From positions 1 to 46,014 of the forward strand of contig JAFZQT010000089.1 in the NCBI GenBank assembly GCA_017620235.1: DNA of 46,014 nt, written 5' to 3'. Below are positions 18,074 through 26,461 of this stretch, piece by piece. The position numbers and the translations under genes were made by a program. This stretch comes from Butyrivibrio sp. GTDB taxonomy: Bacteria > Bacillota > Clostridia > Lachnospirales > Lachnospiraceae. The notes beneath the pieces are model-generated. The model was not told the origin of the DNA. It ran no database searches and was given only the letters and a program-made list of their open reading frames with translations. Positions within the stretch are counted from its first letter, which is position 1. Every line of letters starts with the position of its first letter.

Positions 18074-18090
18074 TTCACATAGTTTGGCAT
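18060..18090. terminator. Hairpin across two convergent stop codons
   Basis: A 13-base inverted repeat (18060-18072 with 18078-18090, one G-T pair) with a 5-base loop. It contains the last codons and stops of both convergent genes, which overlap by 6 bases (TGA at 18071-18073, TAG at 18068-18070 on the minus strand). There is no good T-run on either side, so it is a weak or factor-assisted terminator, or an mRNA 3' end stabiliser. Confidence 0.6.
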
Positions 18091-18691
18091 TTCTGAGTGT
18101 ACAATACTGATACTCTCCTTCTTTATACAATTCAAAGACTCCTTCGACTGTTACAGGATCCTCTTCTTTGGGATAGTTGTCAGGATATTTGTAATCGGCA
18201 GTAAGCTCAAACTCAACTCCCTGAGAACAACATGCCGTAGCATCTTTTATAATACAAGCATGGTAACGCTTACCTGTTGCCTCATCGACATATTCGGAAT
18301 AATTTCCATTCATCTTGATTGTCTTTCCAACAAATTTTTCAGGATAATACATCATGTTATAAACAGTTGTGTATATCATAGTCGCAGAGAGCTTTGTCAG
18401 ATCGACATAATCTCCGTCTACATCAATCTCTTCTGCAGAAGGAACACTTGAAGAACTGTCAGAAGCTCCCAATATATCATCGTAAGAAGCATCTTCATCC
18501 TCTTCTTCATATTCTCCATACTCTGCAATTAAAGAAGACATATCACTAGCTGCCATCTGCTCTGCAATCACATCATCAACAGTTTTGGGACCGCCTCCGG
18601 ACCTGGATTTTACCCCGTTTGAATCATCTGCACATCCCGAAGTAATAAGCACAATCGCTGTCAACATTGCTATATATCTCATTTTTTTCAT
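18068..18691 (-). CDS. Zinc-operon lipoprotein of unknown function
   Basis: 207 residues. A lipoprotein signal (ITSGCADDS, Cys20) is followed by an acidic, Ser-rich linker (about 50-100) and a compact C-terminal domain (about 103-207) containing MYYPEKFVGKTIKMNGNY and a Cys-Cys pair in DATACCSQGVEFEL. This domain resembles the OB-like end of YcgQ/DUF1980 proteins, which occur with metal-transport genes; that likeness is from memory and unproven. Its ATG overlaps the znuB stop (TAATG), so it is translated as the last gene of the zinc ABC operon and is probably an extracytoplasmic metal-handling protein. Confidence 0.72.
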   Translation of the reverse strand: MKKMRYIAMLTAIVLITSGCADDSNGVKSRSGGGPKTVDDVIAEQMAASDMSSLIAEYGEYEEEDEDASYDDILGASDSSSSVPSAEEIDVDGDYVDLTKLSATMIYTTVYNMMYYPEKFVGKTIKMNGNYSEYVDEATGKRYHACIIKDATACCSQGVEFELTADYKYPDNYPKEEDPVTVEGVFELYKEGEYQYCTLRNAKLCES

Positions 18692-19533
18692 TATGCTTTA
18701 CCTCCTGTTCCTTTTCCGATAAAAAATGCCACCACAAACACAAAAACATCAACCGCAACAATAGTAGATCCAACAGGTGTCCCGGCAAGTATAGATATGA
18801 GCATTCCGGCTAAGGCACATATAACGGACGAGACAGCTGAAAATATCGTCACACTTCTAAAGTTCTTTAATATACTCATTGCTGAAAGCGCAGGGAATAT
18901 CACAAGTGCCGATATGAGCAACGATCCTACAAGATTCATGGAAAGAACAATTATAACCGCGATCATTATCGCAATGATGAAATTATAAGTATCTGCTTTT
19001 ACACCTGTAGCCTTCGCAAAATCCTCATCAAAAGTAACCGCAAATATCTTGTTGTACATGAAAATAAATAAAGCCACAACAATGACAGACAAAATCACAC
19101 ATATCACAACTTCTGTCATTGTAAGCGTAAGTATCGACATCGAACCAAACAATGTACTGCATACATCTCCCGAAAGATTGGCAGAAGTTGAAAACTTGTT
19201 CATGATAAGGTAGCCAAATGCAAGCGCTCCCACAGAGATCATTGCTATTGCGGCGTCGCCCTTTATCTTAGCGTTATTACCACTCCTTAAAAGGAAAACG
19301 GCACAAATAATCGTCACCGGCAAAACAAGAACTGTCTGGTTTGTAAACTTAAGTACACTTGCGACAGCCATCGCACCAAAAGCCACGTGTGAAAGTCCAT
19401 CACCTATAAACGAATACCTCTTAAGAACAAGTGTCACTCCCAAAAGAGACGATGACAACGCAATAAGCGTTCCTACTATAAATGCATAAACAACAAACGG
19501 ATATTGGAAGTACTCAATAAGCTTTTCTATCAT
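18691..19533 (-). CDS. Zinc/manganese-type ABC transporter permease (ZnuB-like)
   Basis: 280 residues with eight or nine hydrophobic segments, the ABC-3 permease family. SSSLLGVTLVLKRYSFIGDG and HVAFGAMAV near residues 27-54 are the conserved N-terminal signature, and SMNLVGSLLISALVIFPALS marks the region that contacts the ATPase. It overlaps the ATPase gene by 4 bases (ATGA), and its GGAGG site lies inside the end of that gene. Zinc rather than manganese is inferred from the His-rich binding protein two genes upstream. Confidence 0.9.
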   Translation of the reverse strand: MIEKLIEYFQYPFVVYAFIVGTLIALSSSLLGVTLVLKRYSFIGDGLSHVAFGAMAVASVLKFTNQTVLVLPVTIICAVFLLRSGNNAKIKGDAAIAMISVGALAFGYLIMNKFSTSANLSGDVCSTLFGSMSILTLTMTEVVICVILSVIVVALFIFMYNKIFAVTFDEDFAKATGVKADTYNFIIAIMIAVIIVLSMNLVGSLLISALVIFPALSAMSILKNFRSVTIFSAVSSVICALAGMLISILAGTPVGSTIVAVDVFVFVVAFFIGKGTGGKA

Positions 19534-20240
19534 ACGAGCTCGCCTCCTTCCATATTCAAAAAGAATTTTCCTACTTTACTCGCCACATACTCCTCTTTCG
19601 TACCAAAAAACAGAGCTTTTCCGATATGAAGTATGTGACTGGCATACTTAACGGCAGCCGATATATCGTGAGATACCATGATTATAGTTACACCACTGTC
19701 ATTGAGATCCTTTATAAGCTCATACATCTCATGCGTAACTTTAGGATCAAGTCCCGAAACCGGCTCATCCAGGAGAAGAACTTTAGTAGTGGCACAGAGA
19801 GCTCTTGCCAGAAGAACTCTCTGCTGCTGCCCACCTGACAGCTCTCTGTAGCATTTATTCTTTAGATCGTATATATCCATCCTCTCCATGTTCTTACTCG
19901 CAAGTGCTCTTTCTTTTTCTGTGTAAAAAGGTCTGAGCCCCATGTGAGACTGACATCCCGAAAGCACGATCTCATATACGGATGCCGGAAAATCTCTTTG
20001 AACAATTGTCTGCTGAGGCAGATAGCCTATCTCATTCTTCATAAGCCCGTCGCCGAACAGAATCTGCCCGTCAATAGCTGTCTGTAACCCAAGCATTGTT
20101 TTCATAAGCGTTGACTTACCGGATCCATTCTCCCCAACAATACAGAGATAGTCTCCCTTTTCCACTTTGAAATTCAAGTTCTCGGTAACCACAGTCTTAT
20201 CGTATCCAAGCGTAAGATTCTGTGCGGAAATAAATGACAT
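19530..20240 (-). CDS. Zinc-type ABC transporter ATP-binding protein (ZnuC-like)
   Basis: 236 residues from the ATG at 20240 (GGAG upstream); the reading frame is open for 15 more codons but without a good ribosome site. Walker A is GENGSGKST, the Q-loop LPQQT, the signature LSGGQQQR, Walker B VLLLDEP and the switch histidine lies in MVSHD. It powers uptake with the permease that overlaps it and the binding protein 16 bases upstream. Confidence 0.92.
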   Translation of the reverse strand: MSFISAQNLTLGYDKTVVTENLNFKVEKGDYLCIVGENGSGKSTLMKTMLGLQTAIDGQILFGDGLMKNEIGYLPQQTIVQRDFPASVYEIVLSGCQSHMGLRPFYTEKERALASKNMERMDIYDLKNKCYRELSGGQQQRVLLARALCATTKVLLLDEPVSGLDPKVTHEMYELIKDLNDSGVTIIMVSHDISAAVKYASHILHIGKALFFGTKEEYVASKVGKFFLNMEGGELV

Positions 20241-20256
20241 AATAGAGCCTCCAGTC

Positions 20257-21348
20257 TTATTTAAGCGCTTCCTTAAGTACTTCAAGATTTCCTTCCATTA
20301 CAGAAAGGTAAGTAACACCACCTTCAACATCTTTAGATGTTGTAGACTGCATAGAATCCATAGTGAGGATATTCTGATCCTTCTTTGATGTACTCTTTTT
20401 TACAGTCTCTGCAATCTTATGGTCGTTATTTTCAATTGTCATGATAGAGCTAAGTCCAAGCTCATCAACCTTCTTTGAAAGGAATGTAATTGTTTCAAAA
20501 CTTGCTTCCGTTTCAGCTGAGCAGCCTACAAATGCTGCGAAATATTCAATACCGTAGTCATCAACAAGGTAACGGAACGGGAAACGGTCTGCGAAAAGAA
20601 GTGTCTTTTTGCTTCCTGCCTTAACTGCCTTATCATATTCTCCGTCAAGGGCTTCAAGCTTTGAAATGTAATCTGCCTCGTTTTTCTCATAAACATCTTT
20701 GTTGGCTTCGTCAACAGAAACCATGCCGTCTTTTATAGCACCGCAAAGCTTCTCTGCGTTCTTAAGTGAAAGCCAAACATGCTCATCATACTCTACTTCG
20801 CCTTCTTCATGCTCATGCTCGTGCTCTTCACCCTCTTCGTGTTCTTCGCCTTCCTCATGTTCATGCTCTTCGCCCTCTTCGTGCTCATGTTCCATGCCTT
20901 CAACGACCTCTTCTTCCTTAATATCCTCACCGAGAACGTCAAGAAGATTAATAACTACCATGTTCTTGTTGGTTGCTTCTTTGAGAGCATCATCTACCCA
21001 CTCATCTGACTCGCCGCCTACATATACGAACATGTCACAAGTTGCGATCTTTGAAATATCCTCTGCTGTAGGCTGATAGCTGTGAAGATCCACTCCGTTA
21101 TCAAGAAGCATTGTAATCTCTGCATTTGCAGGATTCTCGCCAACAATATTTTTTACCCAGTCATATTCAGGGAAAATAGTTGTTACGATACTGATATTAC
21201 CGTCACCTGATGTATCTGATACTGCCTCTGCTGCATTTGCTGCTGAAGTTCCTGATGCAGATGCATTCTGAGGAGCCTGATTTCCGCATGCACAAATAAT
21301 GCTGCTTGCCATTACGGCAGCAACCATAACTGAAATATATTTTTTCAT
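20257..21348 (-). CDS. Zinc-binding lipoprotein of ABC transporter (ZnuA-like) with His/Glu loop
   Basis: 363 residues from the ATG at 21348 (GAGGAA upstream). The lipobox is SIICACG. The cluster A-I metal-binding fold is seen in IVTTIFPEYDWVKNIVG, NGVDLHSYQPTAEDI (His ligand) and DEHVWLSLKNA (second His ligand). Between them, about residues 153-188, is a run of His and Glu (EHEHEEGEEHEHEEGEEHEE and beyond), the charged flexible loop found in zinc-specific members. The third ligand region is LLFADRFPFRYLVDDYG. This makes zinc the most likely substrate. Confidence 0.93.
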   Translation of the reverse strand: MKKYISVMVAAVMASSIICACGNQAPQNASASGTSAANAAEAVSDTSGDGNISIVTTIFPEYDWVKNIVGENPANAEITMLLDNGVDLHSYQPTAEDISKIATCDMFVYVGGESDEWVDDALKEATNKNMVVINLLDVLGEDIKEEEVVEGMEHEHEEGEEHEHEEGEEHEEGEEHEHEHEEGEVEYDEHVWLSLKNAEKLCGAIKDGMVSVDEANKDVYEKNEADYISKLEALDGEYDKAVKAGSKKTLLFADRFPFRYLVDDYGIEYFAAFVGCSAETEASFETITFLSKKVDELGLSSIMTIENNDHKIAETVKKSTSKKDQNILTMDSMQSTTSKDVEGGVTYLSVMEGNLEVLKEALK

Positions 21349-21410
21349 AATTATTCCTCTTTCGTATTCTTTTTTATTTATGACTTTATAATTGGGAAAA
21401 AGAGGACACC

Positions 21411-21734
21411 TCAATTATCAAGACGCACCTTGAAGCTTACAAGTGTAGGATGAGAAAAATTCTCATTTTCTCTAAGCATAATAACCGCAACGATCATTAC
21501 TGCGACTACACTTATAGCAAGATGTATAAGACCTGTAGAAATCTGATTTAAGAACTGCTCGCATACAGAAATGTTATGACAGATCGGACACTCCACGCCA
21601 TGACACTCATGATGCTGTTCTCTTATTACATAATACTTGGAAAAGAGCATGGTTAAAATGAGTACTACCGCTACAAAAACCGCTACCACTCTGCGCGCGT
21701 TATTCTCTTTTACATCTGCGCACTTAATTTTCAT
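21411..21734 (-). CDS. Small Cys/His membrane protein heading the zinc operon
   Basis: 107 residues from the ATG at 21734, behind GAGGAG; an in-frame ATG at 21761 lies too close to the promoter. It has two membrane helices (about residues 18-36 and 68-88). The segment between them, EQHHECHGVECPICHN, is rich in Cys and His and would face outside. I do not recognise the family. Its place as first gene before znuA, 62 bases away, and the Cys/His loop suggest metal sensing or delivery; this is inference. Confidence 0.7.
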   Translation of the reverse strand: MKIKCADVKENNARRVVAVFVAVVLILTMLFSKYYVIREQHHECHGVECPICHNISVCEQFLNQISTGLIHLAISVVAVMIVAVIMLRENENFSHPTLVSFKVRLDN

Positions 21735-21762
21735 GCTTACATCTCCTCGTAAAACTTCCACA

Positions 21763-21792
21763 ATTTTAGTTCATCGTCTGCGAAAATGTCAA
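21763..21792 (-). promoter_or_regulatory. Promoter of the zinc uptake operon
   Basis: On the minus strand: perfect -35 TTGACA (21787-21792), an 18-base spacer and -10 TAAAAT (21763-21768), about 30 bases before the start codon at 21734. I looked for a Zur-type palindrome here and did not find a convincing one. Confidence 0.65.
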
Positions 21793-21878
21793 GTTATGCA
21801 ATTTTCTATTGCTCCGGCCAAACTGCTGCATGTATACTTGATATCGTTAGAATCAAACAAAATAATGAGGTTACATAT

Positions 21879-23402
21879 ATGGCAAACAAAATATATAAAG
21901 CTGCAATTGATATTATTCTAATATTCTCCTCCATAATACTCCTATTTCTAACAATCAATTCTATTGTGCATTATGTTTACCTTGATGTGGAGGATGGAAA
22001 TCTTGGACTACATTTTCATGATCTGCTCTCTATTATAATGTTAGCCGCTTTACTTATAATTATCTTTTTATTCTCCAAATATATCCTGATAAAAATATCT
22101 GATAAAACCTTGTTCGCTGCACTTGCTACAGTCATGACTTTGGCAGGTATATATTTGATCGTAAATTGTGTTCCTGCCGTTCGTGCAGATGCAATGATGG
22201 TCTACAACTATATAGAAAGATTCAATGCAGGAAATTATGTAGGTATAGAAGACGGATACTATTTCAGTTGGAATCCCGCACTATTGGGTTTACTGACATA
22301 CGAACGAATTATTGGTGCATTCACCATGAATCTGCGTGTTTTTTACGCATTTGAATTAGTATGGTATCTCCTTATACATTTTTTAATATGGATGATAGCC
22401 CGTAAAATCACCAAAGATACTATGGTTGTAAAGTTGGTGGTTCTTATATCATTCATGTTCTTTCCAGTGCTGTTTTATATTCTTCAGGTTTATGGAATGC
22501 TTCTTGGATTTGCACTAGCCCTGTCATCTTTGTATATGCTTATACTGGCCATGCAATCATCCGGAAAAAAACAATATATATATTTTGTTCTTTCAGCATT
22601 ATTTATTGGACTGGCGTGCCTTATCAAACAACAGTATCAGATCATGATGATAGCAATGATCATTATATGTTTCCTTGAATTTATACGGTCCAAAAAACCT
22701 GTATTATTAATGGCAGCTATAATCATGCCTATTGTTACTATATGTTTTTCATCTATTCTGTTTGAAGCATATAGAAAGGCATCCGGATACGATATGGGAA
22801 CAGGTGAACCTATCAGCCTGTATATTGCCATGGGACTTCAGGATAGTGAAAATCCCCTAAATAATGGCACATACAACGGCTATAACTATGATACATACTC
22901 AGATTTAAACTTTGATGAGAAACTTTCCTCACAAATAGCTAAGCAAGACATAAAGAAACGCTTAAACTATTTTGCTAAGAATCCGGCTAAAATGTGCTCT
23001 TTCTTTTACAACAAATTTACCGGAACCTGGAACGAGCCTACATTTGCATCAATAGCCAATGGCTGTTCAGTTATGTGGGGAGAAACTCCCAATGACTTGT
23101 TACTTGGTAGCTTATACGATGGAGATCACCTCTACCACATATATGTAAAATACATGTCAGCATTATTGTTTTTCTTATATTTGACGGCTCTTGCCACTAT
23201 CATTATCAGAACATCCCGGAAATATGAGTGGAACGTGTTAGACATTTTCCCATATTTATATCTAACCGGAGGATTCCTTTATCACTTAATGTCAGAATCC
23301 TCAGCCAGATACGTTTACATATACGTATTTATGCTCATACCTGCATTAGCCGGCGAGTTACCGGGCATATTAAATAAAATAAATAAGCCAAAAGAAAGCT
23401 AA
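21879..23402 (+). CDS. GT-C type membrane glycosyltransferase (PMT/ArnT-like)
   Basis: 507 residues from the ATG at 21879 (GAGG upstream); an earlier in-frame ATG at 21786 has no ribosome site. About eleven membrane helices. The first long outer loop has VRADAMMVYNYIERFNAGNY, an acidic motif of the kind that forms the active site in polyprenyl-phosphate sugar-dependent GT-C enzymes. A large loop (about 285-400) lies before the last helices. It probably moves a lipid-linked sugar to a surface polymer or protein. It is divergent from the zinc operon and ends at a shared terminator. Confidence 0.75.
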   Translation: MANKIYKAAIDIILIFSSIILLFLTINSIVHYVYLDVEDGNLGLHFHDLLSIIMLAALLIIIFLFSKYILIKISDKTLFAALATVMTLAGIYLIVNCVPAVRADAMMVYNYIERFNAGNYVGIEDGYYFSWNPALLGLLTYERIIGAFTMNLRVFYAFELVWYLLIHFLIWMIARKITKDTMVVKLVVLISFMFFPVLFYILQVYGMLLGFALALSSLYMLILAMQSSGKKQYIYFVLSALFIGLACLIKQQYQIMMIAMIIICFLEFIRSKKPVLLMAAIIMPIVTICFSSILFEAYRKASGYDMGTGEPISLYIAMGLQDSENPLNNGTYNGYNYDTYSDLNFDEKLSSQIAKQDIKKRLNYFAKNPAKMCSFFYNKFTGTWNEPTFASIANGCSVMWGETPNDLLLGSLYDGDHLYHIYVKYMSALLFFLYLTALATIIIRTSRKYEWNVLDIFPYLYLTGGFLYHLMSESSARYVYIYVFMLIPALAGELPGILNKINKPKES

Positions 23403-23411
23403 CAATAACAG

Positions 23412-23449
23412 AAAAGATTTATCCATGATCGCAAATGGATAAATCTTTT
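23412..23449. terminator. Bidirectional intrinsic terminator
   Basis: A perfect 15-base inverted repeat (23412-23426 with 23435-23449) and 8-base loop, followed by ATTTTTAATA on the plus strand. It lies between the convergent glycosyltransferase and COG0523 genes. Confidence 0.85.
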
Positions 23450-23463
23450 ATTTTTAATATTTA

Positions 23464-24441
23464 TCACCTTGGCCTCATCTTTATGTTTCCACCCGCAGTT
23501 TCTTTTCCGACCGCTTTCTTAGATATATTCTTAGGAAGTGTATATCTTCCATATTTACCTGATAACTTTTCTCTATCGATACTTTTTCCGATAAACACAG
23601 ATTGGAAGGGCTCTTCACCACCGGTGATCACATATGTTTCATCGGCGATATCAAATCGCATTGCCTCGGTACCAACTTTAACTACACCTTTTGCACGGGC
23701 TATATTTCCATATTGTCCGGAAAGAAGGCTCTCGCAAAATCCGGCAACCGCGCCCACTCTGTCAAATTCTATAAGATCAAGCGTCATCTGCTCAAAGTCA
23801 GGCTGCCCGTCATCTCCATTGTCAGCGCCGACAACTTTCGCCGGTGCCTCATCTGACATAACCTCTGTCCACCACTCATCACTTTTTCCGTCCTGATAAG
23901 ACTCGGTTATTTTCACATCGGGATTTATCTCTTTGATCTTACTCTTGACTTCTTCAAGTTCATCAACGCTCATTCCCTCTGTCTTTGAAAAGATAACGTG
24001 ACCGGCATTAAGAATGTGATCTTTCACAAGGTCATTATATTCCTGAAGATTTGTAAAAAAGGTCTTCGCCGATACTATTACTATCGGACTTACGGGAATT
24101 ATCTTTTCATATTTCACCTTCTCAAGTCCCGCAAGAATGTTGCTAAGTTTAGCGACACCCGAAGGCTCTACTATCAGATATTCAGGTGCTATACCCGTAG
24201 ATACGGTCAAGATTGAATATAAAAAGGAATCTTTTTTGCTGCAGCAAACGCATCCTTCCATAAACTCCAGAACCTGCATATCTTTGTTGTCTGTAGAACC
24301 GGATATTTCACGGCTGTCCAGACTTATATCGCCAAACTCATTTTCCAAAACCGCTGTGTAGCGCTTGGTATGTTTCAGTAACTCTTTTATAAAGGTTGTT
24401 TTCCCGGCTCCCAAAAAGCCTGACACTAACAGTACTTTCAT
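23464..24441 (-). CDS. COG0523 (CobW/ZNG1-like) metallochaperone GTPase
   Basis: 325 residues. Walker A is GFLGAGKTTF (residues 8-17), ENEFGD follows at 33-38, and the hallmark metal-binding motif GCVCC is at residues 63-67. VEPSG is the G3-like element. The guanine-specificity motif NKxD is replaced by SKTE (about residues 152-155). The C-terminal part ends in a basic tail. Family members deliver zinc or other metals at the cost of GTP. It stands alone on its strand, two kilobases from the zinc operon. Confidence 0.88.
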   Translation of the reverse strand: MKVLLVSGFLGAGKTTFIKELLKHTKRYTAVLENEFGDISLDSREISGSTDNKDMQVLEFMEGCVCCSKKDSFLYSILTVSTGIAPEYLIVEPSGVAKLSNILAGLEKVKYEKIIPVSPIVIVSAKTFFTNLQEYNDLVKDHILNAGHVIFSKTEGMSVDELEEVKSKIKEINPDVKITESYQDGKSDEWWTEVMSDEAPAKVVGADNGDDGQPDFEQMTLDLIEFDRVGAVAGFCESLLSGQYGNIARAKGVVKVGTEAMRFDIADETYVITGGEEPFQSVFIGKSIDREKLSGKYGRYTLPKNISKKAVGKETAGGNIKMRPR

Positions 24442-24486
24442 ATTTTTATCGCCAAAACTTCAGCGTTATCTCCCTCTTTAATGTTG

Positions 24487-24522
24487 AAAAGCAGCCGCAA
24501 ATTCATATAAATCTGCGGCTGC
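24487..24522 (-). terminator. Intrinsic terminator of the alcohol dehydrogenase gene
   Basis: A GC-rich 9-base stem (GCAGCCGCA at 24491-24499 with 24514-24522), followed by TTTTCAAC on the minus strand, 18 bases after the stop codon at 24540. Confidence 0.75.
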
Positions 24523-24539
24523 CTCAATATATACAATTA

Positions 24540-25619
24540 TTACTCTTTAACAAGCTTTACAACCGGTTTAATAAGATCTGCCGGCTTATCTTTCATAAGC
24601 TGCAATGCTTCAGGAAGATGCTCCCATCCCTCGAATATGTGTGTTGCCAACGGACTTACATCAAGTCTTCCGGATGATACCAATGCTCCGAGTTTCTCCA
24701 TACGAAGTCTTCCACCGGGCATCAAGCCGCCACGGATCTGTTTGTGTCCCATACCAACACCCCAGTCTGTTCTGGGAATACTGATATAATCACCACTTCC
24801 AAGATAGTTAACGTTACCGATAAGTCCGCCCGGCTTAACTGATTTAACTGCTGATTCAAAAGTATCAACATTACCGCCGGCGATAACTACTCTGTCTACA
24901 CCTTTTCCTGATGTCATCTCCATAACCTGATCTTCGATGGATCCGTTTTTATAATTTATAAAGTCGGTTGCGCCATATTTCTTTGCTGCCTCGACACATT
25001 TAGGGCGAGTACCTACAGCAATGATTCTTGAAGCGCCTCTGAGAGATGCTCCTGCTACGCTCATAAGTCCTACAGGGCCGATACCGATTACAAGAACCGT
25101 ATCACCAAACTGAACGTCAGCAAGCTCAACACCATGGAATCCTGTAGGAACCATGTCTGAAAGCATACATGCATCTACAATATTGATGTTCTCCGGCATA
25201 TGTGCAAGGTTTCCGTCTGCATCATTTACATGGAAATATTCTGAATCCAAACCATCTTTGAAGTTTGAGAATTTCCATCCTGCAAGCATTCCGCCTGAGT
25301 GCATTGAATATCCTGCCTGAGCTTCAAGTGAACTCCAGTCGGGTGTGATAGCTGGTACCAATACTCTGTCGCCCGGCTTAAAGTCTTTAACAAGTTCGCC
25401 AACTTCAACAACTTCCGCACAACCTTCATGTCCAAGGATCATGTTATGACGATCTCCAACAGCGCCTTCCCATACCGTATGAACGTCTGATGTGCATATT
25501 GCAATTGCAAGTGGTTTACAAATTGCATCGAGTGGTCCACACTTCGGAACATCTTTAGTGATCCAGCCGACCTCTCCAATTTTAAGCATTGCAAACCCCT
25601 TCATTGTTTTTTGCTCCAT
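24540..25619 (-). CDS. NADP-dependent secondary alcohol dehydrogenase (zinc type)
   Basis: 359 residues, closely like the Thermoanaerobacter brockii/Clostridium beijerinckii tetrameric enzyme along its whole length. Catalytic zinc ligands are Cys42, His64 and Asp155 (family 37, 59 and 150 with a five-residue offset). The nucleotide site is VLVIGIGPVGLMSVAG, and GTRPKCVEAAKKYGATD keeps the Arg and Tyr that favour NADP over NAD. It would interconvert small ketones or aldehydes and alcohols. ATG with AGGAGG ten bases upstream; the ATG at 25604 is an alternative. It is a single gene with its own terminator. Confidence 0.93.
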   Translation of the reverse strand: MEQKTMKGFAMLKIGEVGWITKDVPKCGPLDAICKPLAIAICTSDVHTVWEGAVGDRHNMILGHEGCAEVVEVGELVKDFKPGDRVLVPAITPDWSSLEAQAGYSMHSGGMLAGWKFSNFKDGLDSEYFHVNDADGNLAHMPENINIVDACMLSDMVPTGFHGVELADVQFGDTVLVIGIGPVGLMSVAGASLRGASRIIAVGTRPKCVEAAKKYGATDFINYKNGSIEDQVMEMTSGKGVDRVVIAGGNVDTFESAVKSVKPGGLIGNVNYLGSGDYISIPRTDWGVGMGHKQIRGGLMPGGRLRMEKLGALVSSGRLDVSPLATHIFEGWEHLPEALQLMKDKPADLIKPVVKLVKE

Positions 25620-25784
25620 AAACTGCTCGCCTCCTATTTCTATTATGTTGTCTAGTAAAGTCGAAATATATAAAATCCAACTCCTCTAGCATATAGACAA
25701 TATGATATATGAAAAGTGCACATCTAGTCAAACACTTTAATCAAATTCTTGAGCATTTTTCACATATTTTTACAAGAGAGCGTT

Positions 25785-25815
25785 AAAAAAGGAGGTCTTT
25801 TTCAACAAGACCTCC
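25785..25815 (-). terminator. Intrinsic terminator of the 25.8-26.4 kb lipoprotein gene
   Basis: A perfect 9-base stem (GGAGGTCTT at 25791-25799 with 25807-25815), followed by TTTTTT on the minus strand, about 33 bases after the stop. Confidence 0.85.
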
Positions 25816-25847
25816 TAAATATTTATCACAAATTTATGCAATTACCA

Positions 25848-26372
25848 TTATTTATTCAATACATTATTAAGCGCATCAACGACACTCTTATATTTCTTAT
25901 TCGCCTTATCGCTGCCGGAGCCTGCATTATGACCGCCTGCGAGATGCTTTATCATATCTGTCTTAATCTCAACATAGCTGCTGCCTGAATCCGACGTCTG
26001 GTCTGAATCTGAAATCTCACTTGGTAAATATATGAACTCTGTCTGATTTACTATATCTTCAAGTGTCTTCCAGCTATCCTTAGATATCTCCAAACTCTCG
26101 CTTGTATATCCTTCTTCAGGGAGTTTTCCTTCAAACAGATCGCGGATTTCCAGATCTCCGCCCGCCTTTATAATATAATGAACCACAGAACAATCCGAGG
26201 ATACGACATACATATCGATGCTCTGGTCATCAACCGGGCAGACCACGTAACTAATCTTACTGAGATAAAGATCTTCCGATCCACCATTCTGGCAGCCTGC
26301 AAATAAAAACATGCATGCTAACGATATGAGAAGCATTGTAATGATATACTTCTTTTTTACTGTCCTATACAT
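25848..26372 (-). CDS. Putative lipoprotein, unknown function
   Basis: 174 residues from the ATG at 26372; an open TTG further upstream has no ribosome site. A basic N-terminus and hydrophobic segment end in a lipobox (LFAGCQN, Cys about 27). The rest has a beta-strand-rich segment (YVVCPVDDQSIDMYVVSSDC) and an acidic, Ser-rich stretch before the C-terminal helix. I do not recognise the family. It lies after the acyltransferase-side gap and has its own terminator. Confidence 0.7.
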   Translation of the reverse strand: MYRTVKKKYIITMLLISLACMFLFAGCQNGGSEDLYLSKISYVVCPVDDQSIDMYVVSSDCSVVHYIIKAGGDLEIRDLFEGKLPEEGYTSESLEISKDSWKTLEDIVNQTEFIYLPSEISDSDQTSDSGSSYVEIKTDMIKHLAGGHNAGSGSDKANKKYKSVVDALNNVLNK

Positions 26373-26394
26373 ACTTTCACCCTTTCCATTAACC

Positions 26395-26428
26395 AATAAG
26401 CCGGTTCCCCTACCGTTTTTCGCTTATT
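26395..26428. terminator. Nested inverted repeat between lipoprotein and acyltransferase genes
   Basis: AATAAGC (26395-26401) pairs with GCTTATT (26422-26428), and CGGT (26402-26405) pairs with ACCG (26412-26415), with an asymmetric 6-base bulge. It sits 34 bases after the acyltransferase stop. There is no good T-run on the minus strand, so termination is uncertain. Confidence 0.35.
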
Positions 26429-26461
26429 TTACTATTCTGAACACCCCATATACTTCGGCGT

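Noticed and set aside
20699-21076. Plus-strand frame rich in Ser and Cys opposite znuA
   Set aside because: It is the complement of the His/Glu-coding repeat of znuA, with no ribosome site; the repeat alone keeps the frame open.
21735-21878. Zur operator in the divergent region before the zinc operon
   Set aside because: No convincing palindrome of the TCGTAAT-ATTACGA type was found, so only the promoter is listed.
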